64,000 nt of DNA from Cystobasidiopsis lactophilus (taxonomy: Eukaryota > Basidiomycota > Agaricostilbomycetes > Agaricostilbales > Chionosphaeraceae). The stretch lies in assembly GCA_001599975.1 (NCBI GenBank), contig BCIO01000002.1, positions 3,731,883-3,795,882 of the forward strand. The letters are read 5' to 3'. The translations under genes were made by a program, and so were the position numbers. The notes beneath the pieces are model-generated. The model was not told where the DNA came from and searched no databases. It saw only the letters and a program-made list of their open reading frames with translations. Positions 55,867 through 64,000 of the stretch are shown one piece after another. Position 1 is the stretch's first letter; each line of letters begins with the position of its first letter.

Positions 55867-58125
55867 ATGTCTCCTGGGGTTCGGGCTGGATCCTGTCCCT
55901 CCGAGAATACGATTGCTGCAGACGAGGGCCAGTTCTTGAACCAGAGCGCCAGTTCGAAGGCCGATGGAAAACTAGAAGCTCATGTCTGGAGCTGGATTGC
56001 ATGCGGAATAATGCTCGCTATCGTGGGCTTGAGTTCGTGGCCTGGCCTCACTGCATGAGGCTAGCTTCTTATATATCCTCGCAGTCACGTTTACCCACAT
56101 CTTTTTGCACCTTGTCAACTACAGAAAGCCGAAACAGCAGAGGTTGATCATTCGGATCCTGGTGGGTGTCGTGCGCAGCTCAGACTAGACAATTGCGAAC
56201 GTGTTATTCAGCTACTTCCAACCTTCTACGCAACGTTCGCATTTCTCAGCTTGTGAGTCGACTCTTACTTGAAATTCTTGGATCTCGTTTGACCCCTCGA
56301 CAGCCGATACTACCTCGAGCGCCCCTACTTCGAAGTGCTCGAAACGCTCTGGGAGTCGGTGGCGATCGGGGCCGTTCTCTTGCTCTTTCTACGCTACATT
56401 CAGAACGATATGGCACCATATCAGAGGCTGCGGTGGTCCGACCAGCAGAAAAGGTAGGAATCGTAATCGCCGCACCCAGCTCAACTCAGACCAATCGACA
56501 GTGCCCATTGGCCATTGCCAGTCTTTCAGTTCAGGAACGGCTGCTTCCATCTCAAACCCATTGATCCAACGTCTGACAAATATGTGAGTCGCCCGAGCAA
56601 TGTCGGTGGTTCATGCTCTGATGCTTTCCGACGACTCCAGGAATGGACAATCAAGTTCTGTGTCTTGCAGTACACGTTTATCGAGCCGTGTTTGGCCCTT
56701 TGCGGAGTGATCTCACAATCTCAAGGTGTCCTTTGCGAGCAGTCGATGGCGCCTCGCTACGCCGAAGTCTACCTGTCCGCTATCGAGTTCACGTCCTGCT
56801 CCGTGGCCATCTTCGGGTTGGCGTGCCTGTACACGCTGTGTAAACATGACCTCAAGCAGTACGGCGCCCTCTCCAAGTTCTTGTCGATCAAGCTTTCTGT
56901 CGCCCTCGTTTTCGGCCAAGGTATTTTTCTCGACACCCTTCACACTCACAAAGTCATCAAGGTCAAGGCTACGCAATTTTGGACCGAGGAGCAAATCGTC
57001 AGCGGCATAGAGTCCCTCTGCATCTGTGCAGAGATGATCATCTTCTCGCTTTGGCACTGTTGGGCCTTTTCGTACCGCAAGTACAACAAGAACGCCCGCC
57101 AGATCAACTATGGCTTCTATTGCGACGGGCAAGGCTTTTGGCACCCAGTCGACCCAGAAGAGAAGGATCGCAATGCGGACCGGAAGGAAAAGTTGAAGCG
57201 GAAAGCTGGCCTGGACAAGCTCAAGCGGGAAGGGCCCCAAGTGGAGCGCGGCTTTTGGAAGGCGCTCTATCATGCCTTCAAGCTTTCCGACTTGATCAGC
57301 GACATCTTCAAGGCGTTCTCGGCGCTGTTCACCTGCGAGCCCTGCCGGTCGCGCAAGCGGGCCAAGGTGGCTCGATATGAAGGCGGAGGAGCCAATGACT
57401 TTGATATGAAAAACTGTAAGCTCTTCTTCATTGGGTGTCTGCCTACTCCGCCTGACGAGGCAACAGTGCGTGGCCCCGAGAATGTGGCGCCTTTTGACCC
57501 CAGCGATCCCGACAATGCTGAACTCACGCCGTTCCAGCGTCCGGCTTTGGGAGACGAGAAGTCTCTTTGGGCTAAGACGGTGGAGACCCTTTCGAAGCCG
57601 GCCTCCGTCAAGTTCAGGTCCATGCGTTCGAAGCAGACCAAGTCGGATCTCGCCACCCGCGATCTGGAGAAAGCAGAGGCTTCCATCAACTCTATCATGG
57701 ATGATGACGACGACACGCTTGTAGGATCTTACGGCAGTGACAAGAATGGTAGTGGCAGCGTTGGCAAGAAGGACCGCGCCAAGGAGGACGAGAAGCAGCC
57801 ACAATATCTGCCCAAGGAAGATGCCGAGCCCGACCTTTACTGCTACTACAACCAAAAGAGGCCGAGCGACTCGCCAGACCCTATGCCGAAGCGCTCTGTT
57901 CGTCAAGCAGCTAGGAGCGAGTCAGTGCCGACGCCACCAGATCCTCCGGGCCCTCTAGCACCAAATTCTGTTGGTAATTACTACGACTCAAATGCACCGG
58001 GAGACTCCTATGCTCTGGTACCAGGCCGTCCGCCCCGTCCGGCACCAGAGGGCAAACAGTCCAGAGTGGCGTTCGCCGCGACGCCCATTGCCATCGAAGA
58101 AGAGGGGGATGCCGACCTCTTGTAG
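55867..58125 (+). CDS. DUF300/TMEM184 (organic solute transporter alpha-like) protein, paralogue A
   Basis: Seven-TM protein of the Ost-alpha/TMEM184 family (PF03619 type). The first exon starts MSPGVRAGSCPSENTIAADE and ends in WIACGIMLAIVGL (TM1). Spliced segments follow: TFTHIFLHLVNYRKPKQQRL and IIRIL, joined to LPTFYATFAFLSF and RYYLERPYFEVLETLWESVA, then LLLFLRYIQNDMAPYQRLRW. The big last exon reads EWTIKFCVLQYTFIEPCLAL, IEFTSCSVAIFGLACLYTLC, LSKFLSIKLSVALVFGQGIF and ICAEMIIFSLWHCWAFSYRK. KPKQQ..IIRIL is the most diagnostic motif. A long cytosolic tail with KKDR, DDDD and Pro/Ser-rich text ends EEEGDADLL. In metazoans relatives move bile acids; in fungi the role is unclear, perhaps vacuolar or endosomal. 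Stop 58123-58125. Confidence 0.82.
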
Positions 58126-58887
58126 TTTTCTATCCTTGCCATATACTCCACTCTTTTTATATGATACATTGTAATGACCTTCTTCTTCTTCCCACCGGCA
58201 CCACTAGAACCAATCACGCCGCAGAGCGAGAGCCGCGAGCCGGTTGGCGTTGAACAATGCTCGCCGACCTCGACTGCCACGGCATTGAGCGCCCAGTTCT
58301 GGATTCAAGAGATGTGTCAGAGGAAATGCTCCCTAGAAGCGACGATGCCCGCATCCTCGTGTTCTCCGCTGCCACGGCGTTCTCGTGTCGGATTGCAAGC
58401 GACAGTCCTGCATGGCCCGCCGCTTCAATCTGCTGCTTTCCCCCTTTTCATTGTTGACTTGGCCAGGATATTCATACAACCGAGCAAAGTGGAAAGACCG
58501 CACCGCCACGGCCGTCTCTGGCCTCGAGCTCTGGCCTCGGTCCGGACCCATCTTGCGAACGACCACTTTCCCTTAATGCCTTCGGCCCTGCCCTCCTCGT
58601 AGCCCGTCTGTTACCAAGCAGGGGTTGGCGAGAAGTTCTTTCTTAAGGTAGAGGGCCCAGGCTGCCTCTCTTCTGGCATTCTCATTCCTTCCGTTCTCGG
58701 CCTCCAAGTCCTCTGGGAGTATCGCCTTCTCCAGCCGTGCTTTCTATCTCTTTACACTCATTCATATCACTTCAGAGAGCTGGAGCATTGTTTGAACTCG
58801 TTCCTTGTCTTGATCCAGGCTGTTCTTCTCCATCACCGGCCGCGCGTCTCTGCCTTCTGTTCCTGCTCCCGAGCTTCGTTGCCCGTA
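58126..58887. other. Intergenic stretch between DUF300 paralogues
   Basis: About 760 bases between the two DUF300 genes. Several short plus-strand frames have no support. It should hold a terminator and the promoter of paralogue B. Confidence 0.45.
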
Positions 58888-60934
58888 ATGAACAGCTCGG
58901 CGGTCGACCCGGCTTGCAAGTCCGATAACACTGAATCCGTCGAGCAGGGGCATTTCCTTTCCAAAGGGCCCAACGGGAAGCTCACGTTGAACAGCGAGCC
59001 TCACTACGAGGCATGGCTGGCAGCCGGAGTGTGCCTGGTGCGTCATTTTTGAGGATGTTCTCTCAGAGAGGCCTGGCTGAGAAAAGCAGGTCCTCGTGGC
59101 GGTCATCGTCTGCGGCCATATTTTCATGCATCTCAAACACTGTCGCCGGCCAAAGCAACAAATTCTGATCATTCGAATCCTGCTCTTGCCACTATACTAT
59201 TCATGCTTCGCCTTTCTGTCGTTCAGGTACTTCAGGGACAGCACGTACTACAACCTAGCCCGAGCCGTCTGGGAATGCGTCGCCATCTCCAGTGTCCTTC
59301 TGCTGTTTCTTCGCTACCTTCAAAACGACTACCCACCTTGGGCTCGGCTCAGGTGGCAGGCGCAGCAGAAAGGCGTCACTTGGCCCTTCCCTATGTACTC
59401 GTGCGGGCGGCGTGGCATTCACCGCATCCCTGTCGACACCGATTCCACTTTGTTTGAGTCCACGATGCGCTTTGCCGTTCTTCAGTATACGCTTCTCAAT
59501 CCAGCACTAGCTGTAAGTGCCTCGTTCCTCGCTCCTCGTTCGGGTCGAAAGGCGGTGGGCTTGAAATGCTGATCCGGCATACAATAGGTTCTTGGCATTG
59601 TCGCGCAGAGGAACAACTGGCTTTGCGAAGATTCTATGAGTCCCAAACATGCACAGGTGTGGATCGACGTCGGGTCTTTTGTGGGCTGCACAATGGCGAT
59701 TTGGGGATTGAGCGGAGTTCACAAGTCCGTCCACGCTACGCTCGGCCGATCCCAGAGCTGACCACTTAATCTGAACAGGATCGCGAAAGCCGACTTGAAG
59801 CGCTATGGTCCCTGGGGCAAATTCCTATCAGTCAAATTCGCCGTTGCGCTGCTGTTTGGACAAGGCTGGTTTCTGTCACTATTGGTCGACCGAGGCAAGA
59901 TCAACCTGCCAAAGAACAAGCAGTATTGGACATCGAGCAACATCTCCAATGGCATACAGAGTGTCCTGATTTGTGCCGAAATGATCCTCTTCTCGATAGC
60001 GCACTGCTTCTTCTACCGATACGCACCCTATACTCGAGAGGACCCCGACTTCTGCTACAATGGAGACGGTGTCAAGACCTGGGGCTGGTACTACGCGCCG
60101 TCTCAGGTCTCCAAATCCACAGTCGGGTACTGGCACCCGGTAAACCACATCTTACCTTTAAAACGGCTACACACTCAAGCAGTGACATCTCAGGTTGACG
60201 ATCAAGAACCAGATCCAAACATAGCTCACCGAGATCCCCTTTGGCGGCCGCCCGACCTTGACAAGCTCCTCGACAAGCCGGCTGGCCGTTTGGCAACCCT
60301 AGGGAAGGCGCTGGTGCCCTACGATTTGGTCTGGGACGCGGTGAAAGCTGTCTCTAGTATGCTGACAGGTGGCCCTTGTCGCAAAGATCGGCGCGCACAA
60401 GCCCACACGATTTTGTACCATGGCGGCGCGAAGTCAGCGTTCGACATGTACTCGCTTCGCGGACCAGAGAACGTTTGCCCCTACAATCCTGACGACCCCG
60501 AGAACACTGGTCGGGACTGGCAGCCGAGCATGCGCGACAACGAGGACTCTCGCTTTCGGCGCTTTGCCAACAAGAGCCTTCAAGCGCTCAAGAAGCCGGT
60601 GGCGTCTATCGGAAGGCCGGGCGGCCCTCCGATGGCCCCGGGCTCCTTTCACCAGGACTCTAAGTCGCCCATCCAAAATTCTGGCGAGAAAGGAAAGAGC
60701 CTGCTTGGGAGCATCGGCAAGTCGATCAAGCCAGGTCAAACGGTGGCCCAACATTGGAGTGGCAACGGCAGTTTGCCTCTTCCAGGTAGCCTGCTGCCAC
60801 CGCCTTCAACAAATGCTAAACAGAGTATCAACAAAATCACGAAAGCGCCACCAGGGACCATGTCGGCTCCCCCAAAGTCTTTAGCGCCCAAGGGATCGTT
60901 TTCGTTCGGTTCCCTCGGTGGCCGGAAGGCATGA
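58888..60934 (+). CDS. DUF300/TMEM184 protein, paralogue B
   Basis: Tandem partner of paralogue A. It starts MNSSAVDPACKSDNTESVEQ. Segments in order: HYEAWLAAGVCL spliced to VLVAVIVCGHIFMHLKH (TM1), RPKQQILIIRILLLPLYYSC (motif and TM2), FAFLSFRYF, ARAVWECVAISSVLLLFLRY, MRFAVLQYTLLNPALA, AQVWIDVGSFVGCTMAIWGL, KFLSVKFAVALLFGQGWFLS and VLICAEMILFSIAHCFFYRY. A short GTAAAC...CTCAG intron near 60140-60193 joins WHPV to DDQEPDP, matching WHPVDPEE in paralogue A. The tail is longer and Pro/Ser/Lys-rich, ending FGSLGGRKA at 60932-60934. Most exon positions match paralogue A, so the pair is a tandem duplication. Both probably reside in an endomembrane; the transported solute is unknown. Confidence 0.82.
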
Positions 60935-61484
60935 ACCCTCAAATTGACGGTAGTCTCAGGGTCAAAATTATGTAGGAAGAAAAAGTATCTTTGTTACAAG
61001 GGAAAAGGACGTGGCGGTCTACAAAAGAGATAAATCCATAAGAGGGAGGCAGCCGCCGGATCTAACAGTCGTGCAAGGACAATCGCTTTGAGCGTTTACA
61101 ACGAAAGATCCAAAGTGTAAACCAGTCAGCCCCTCCCTCCAAACCCGAGGACCACGCCAGCGAAGGCGTGCCCTCCAAAAACCAAGCTCTTAATATTCAA
61201 AAGGACGACTGGCGCCACCAATGTGGATCGCCACTCGGACAGGCGAAAAGCTGAAAGAAGAAGAAGAAGAAGAAGGAAAAATAGGCCGGAACAGTGTCTT
61301 TTTGGTGATTTTGAGAAGAGGTATATGGTGTGGCGTGATTACTGGGCGAGCCGATGAACGAAGAAGGGGTATCTTGCTAGGCGAAATGCGAGGGAGATGG
61401 CGCCCAATATCAGAGAAGTGTGAGCGTGTGGGGAGTGGTCGTGGGAGTGGCTGCGAAAGAAAGGAGAGAGGCGCGGCTGAGCGC
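60935..61484. other. Intergenic stretch (convergent genes)
   Basis: About 550 bases between the 3' ends of the DUF300 paralogue B and the RING gene. A short GAA microsatellite lies near 61257-61277. No gene seen. Confidence 0.45.
61257..61277 (+). repeat. GAA microsatellite
   Basis: Short run of GAA/GAAG units in the 3' flank of the RING gene. A simple repeat with no coding role seen. Confidence 0.6.
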
Positions 61485-63563
61485 CTAGTCCGAGTCGTCA
61501 GAATCGGTGTCAAGGTCGATCTCGATGGGACCGCCGTGGCGCACGTTAAGGCGGGGGTGGTTGGGAATCTCGACGACGGGTGCCACAGCAGGTGGCGCTT
61601 GAGCAACCCCCATCACACGAGGTGGCCGGACACCGACACCCCTTCGAGCAGCGGGTCGGTTGGCTTGGGCGTCAGCCCCATCTCGTTGGCGTCTGATGAT
61701 CCCACCGTGGACGACAGGCAGAGGCCTTCGAGCTTCTGGGCCTGGATTTTGCGCGCCAGGAGGGGGAGGGGGGCACGCAGCAGGAGGTGCTGCCCGAGCG
61801 GCAGCCGGATTGGCGGGTCGGGCGACGAGAGCATTTTCTGGGGCGTTGTGGTGACGAATGACAAAGTTGCCATTGGCGCGAGCAGCGCGTTGCTCGGCTG
61901 CAATGATTTGGCGCAAGGTCAACTCAACGACTGCATTAACCACATCAAGTACAGCGGGCTCACCTTCCAAGCGAGCTCTGTCGAGTCTGTCGACCTCGCG
62001 CTGATCGGCGTGCCTCTCCTGGAGCATAGCTGCTCTGAGTGCTCTTGCGTTGCGACGGGGAGGTTCGTCCGCGTCCTCGTCGTGGAAGAGCTGGTCAACA
62101 TTTCGGGCTCGGAAAAGGCGGTCGTCGTCTGGGAGACGGAGTGGCGCTGGGCGAGGGGCAGCTGGGGGCGCAGCTGCTGCTCCGGCAGGTGCACCGCCGG
62201 CGCCAGGGAGCGCGCGCGCGTTGGCGGCCACGGCAGCATCAGCGACGCGGCGGGCGTCTGCGGCGTGGTTCCTTCCAGCTTGAAGGGCTGCCCATTGGGC
62301 AAAAACCCCTTCCCTGGCCGGGCGGGCTTCGTCATCGGCAGCCATGTCGGCGTCTGCTACGACGGCGGCTAAGACGTCGGGGAAGAACTGGGGAGCAGGT
62401 CCAGCTCCTGGTCTGGGTGCTGCATTGTCCCCAGCCTGAGGAAGGGGATCAAGAATGTTAGCCAGTCGCTGGACATAGACGATATAGAGGGCGCGGCGCA
62501 CTGGAGCTCGACCCTCGAGGCCTTCGAAGCGGAATTGCACACGCCTGCGAACTCCACGAGGCTCCTGTAGGCGGGCCTGCTCCTCATCTGGGATCAGCGC
62601 ACCATTCCCACGAGGAGGCAGAGGAGCTGGGTGCCTGACCTGGTTGTTTCCAGGTGGATTGGCAGCGGCTGGGGCGGCGGGCGCAGCGGCGGCAGCAGCA
62701 GCAGCGCGGGCACGCTGCTCAGCCAGTCGCTGCTGGATGGCGAGGTTGAAGGCGCCTCCGTCGAAGGCGATGCCGGCCAGGCCGGCCATGCCGTTGCGCA
62801 GGAACGCCTCTTGCAAGGGAGCTGGCAGACCATGAGGCAGGTAGCGGCGTCGCTTGGCCTCCTTGGCGGCCTCGTACTCGGCCTCTTTTTCACGCCGCTT
62901 GGTGGTGGCCTCTGCTACCACCGTCGCCCGCTCCTCGCGCATGCGCTTGGCCGCCTCAGCATCGCCCTGAGCCTCCAGCAGGTCGGCCTCGTGCGCGACG
63001 TAGTGCTCGACGATGCGCTCGAGGTGGAGCGAGCGGCAAGGCCGGGTGTCGGACTTGGAGTTGCAGGTCGGGCAAACTTTGATCTTTTCGGGCTGGTTGG
63101 TCGACCAGTCGAGGTGGCAGAGCATGCAGAAGGTGTGGCCGCATGCTGAGAAGTGGACTGGGACGACAAAGAACTCGTAGCAGATGCTGCAGGCGAGCTC
63201 GTCGGTGATGCGCTTGTCCAACGGCTGGACCTCCTTGGCTGGGGGCGCGGCTGGGGGCGCCGACGACGCTCTGGGCGCGGCGCCAGAGCCAGAGGCGGTT
63301 GGCAAAGCGGCCAGCACGGCCTCGACCTTGATCATCGAGGCCTGGCGCTTCGCCGGAGGGCGGTCGACGACTTCGACATCGGACGAAGACGAGTCGTCCA
63401 ACGAGACGACAGAGCGCTTGCGGCCCAAGCTCTTGGGCATGTCGACCGTGTCGCCTTCGTCGACGCCGTCCACTTCAATGTCGGAGACGTCGTCGTTCGG
63501 AGCAAAGGGCGCTTCGACTTGGTGGATTTGAGGATCTTCGTCGACTTCCATCATGTGATCCAT
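61485..63563 (-). CDS. RING-finger (C3HC4) E3 ligase-like protein, intronless
   Basis: A single uninterrupted frame of 692 residues starting at 63561-63563 (MDHMMEVDEDPQIHQVEAPF). An acidic/Ser-rich start leads to a C3HC4 RING: Cys125 and Cys128 (CSIC), Cys141, His143, Cys146 and Cys149 (CGHTFCMLC), Cys164 and Cys167 (CPTC). Behind it is a charged coiled-coil region (EAAKRMREERATVVAEATTK, then KEAEYEAAKEAKRRRY). A long Ala/Pro/Arg-rich disordered region follows. It ends IEIDLDTDSDDSD. RING proteins of this form recruit an E2 enzyme; the layout resembles stand-alone chromatin or PML-type E3 ligases, but substrates are unknown. It is unusual here in having no intron and strongly Ala/Arg/Gly-biased composition. 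Confidence 0.8.
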   Translation of the reverse strand: MDHMMEVDEDPQIHQVEAPFAPNDDVSDIEVDGVDEGDTVDMPKSLGRKRSVVSLDDSSSSDVEVVDRPPAKRQASMIKVEAVLAALPTASGSGAAPRASSAPPAAPPAKEVQPLDKRITDELACSICYEFFVVPVHFSACGHTFCMLCHLDWSTNQPEKIKVCPTCNSKSDTRPCRSLHLERIVEHYVAHEADLLEAQGDAEAAKRMREERATVVAEATTKRREKEAEYEAAKEAKRRRYLPHGLPAPLQEAFLRNGMAGLAGIAFDGGAFNLAIQQRLAEQRARAAAAAAAAPAAPAAANPPGNNQVRHPAPLPPRGNGALIPDEEQARLQEPRGVRRRVQFRFEGLEGRAPVRRALYIVYVQRLANILDPLPQAGDNAAPRPGAGPAPQFFPDVLAAVVADADMAADDEARPAREGVFAQWAALQAGRNHAADARRVADAAVAANARALPGAGGAPAGAAAAPPAAPRPAPLRLPDDDRLFRARNVDQLFHDEDADEPPRRNARALRAAMLQERHADQREVDRLDRARLEGEPAVLDVVNAVVELTLRQIIAAEQRAARANGNFVIRHHNAPENALVARPANPAAARAAPPAACPPPPPGAQNPGPEARRPLPVVHGGIIRRQRDGADAQANRPAARRGVGVRPPRVMGVAQAPPAVAPVVEIPNHPRLNVRHGGPIEIDLDTDSDDSD

Positions 63564-64000
63564 GGCAGGCGTGACGCGTCGGATAAAGATCGGCGACTAT
63601 CTCCTTCTACGTCGCTCGTGAAATGAGCTACAATAGACCGGATATGGTTAAGACTAACTCAAAGGCCTATTATACGCCTTCTGAGCTGGGCTTCTTTAGC
63701 GCCTAATACAAGATGGTAGGAGTAGGCTCTCTGGCCAGCAGGGAGGAAGGGGACGGGGATCTACGAGGGGTGATAAGCGGTTCCTGCAGGAAGCCGTTTG
63801 CCACCGTCGTTAAATCGAAGGTTGGACGAGGGAAAGAGGGGTAGGGACGCTCTTCAGAACTCTTCTGCAGCGCTACAGAAGAGTGGAGAAGGCAAGGGCT
63901 GAGGACGAGCTGGGGGATTCTGGGAAAGGGCAGGGAAGGACGGGCGAGTTCGTCGAACGGGAACAAGAGTTGAGAAATCCTTTTATAGGCAAAGGGGGTC
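63564..64000. other. Right-edge intergenic region with a TATA-like site
   Basis: No gene can be closed in the last 437 bases. A minus-strand open frame at 63703-63966 has no ATG start of good context. CCTTTTATAGG at 63979-63989 reads CCTATAAAAGG on the minus strand, a plausible TATA box for a minus-strand transcript, but that transcript is not defined. The RING gene promoter lies just upstream of 63563 on the minus strand, inside this region. Confidence 0.35.

Noticed and set aside
61221-62372. 383-codon open frame on the plus strand
   Set aside because: It lies antisense to the RING gene, is rich in Arg/Gly/Ser, and follows from the GC-rich composition there; no family text.
1-64000. tRNA or other structured RNA genes
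   Set aside because: I looked for T-loop-like GGTTCGAAxxC text and paired stems; the few GTTCGA matches are inside genes and lack cloverleaf partners.
1-64000. LTR or other transposable elements
   Set aside because: No reverse transcriptase, integrase or transposase text and no long direct or inverted terminal repeats were seen by eye; a dot-plot would be needed to be certain.

Overview
This window is nuclear DNA from a fungus, most likely a basidiomycete. Almost every gene is cut by several short (about 50-70 nt) GT-AG introns. The gene content is fungal: CTR9, RRP15, a Mei2-type RNA-binding protein, a HAM1/DUF4449 protein, a DUF6534 membrane protein and DUF300/TMEM184 proteins. No bacterial-style operons, tRNAs, rRNAs, CRISPR arrays or recognisable transposons were seen. 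A Pucciniomycotina-like yeast or smut relative would fit the base composition and intron density, but that is only an impression.

Layout. 1-3.7 kb: a partial unknown gene, a small membrane protein that may be a peroxin, and a Ser/Pro-rich protein transcribed divergently from it. 3.9-9.0 kb: three tandem HSL-type alpha/beta hydrolases on the minus strand. 9.2-10.6 kb: an aminoglycoside-phosphotransferase-like kinase divergent from the third hydrolase. 11.1-24.8 kb, all plus strand: HAM1/BPI-like protein, 14-TM MFS transporter, CTR9 (Paf1 complex), Mei2-like RNA-binding protein, peroxisomal enoyl-CoA hydratase/isomerase. 25.0-30.1 kb: three tandem genes read here as LIM-domain-binding (LDB) family co-regulators, two strongly diverged. 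30.8-39.9 kb: a PNUTS/Ppn1-like PP1 regulator, an HMG-box protein, a DUF6534 membrane protein and a PHD-finger protein. 40.4-49.3 kb, all minus strand: two paralogous coiled-coil proteins, a DNAJC3/P58IPK-like co-chaperone, and two F-box paralogues flanking a small protein with nested PQ[VI]xGY repeats. 49.7-64 kb: RRP15, a relic of an MFS gene next to the intact MFS gene, two paralogous TMEM184/DUF300 proteins and an intronless RING protein.

The most striking property is repeated local duplication. Hydrolases (x3), LDB proteins (x3), coiled-coil proteins (x2), F-box proteins (x2), DUF300 proteins (x2) and the MFS 3' end (relic) are all tandem families, mixed with single-copy housekeeping genes for transcription (CTR9, Ppn1-like), ribosome biogenesis (RRP15) and ER folding (DNAJC3-like). 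Exon joins were worked out by hand from splice signals, reading frame and comparison between paralogues. Most gene ends are firm; some internal boundaries are tentative.
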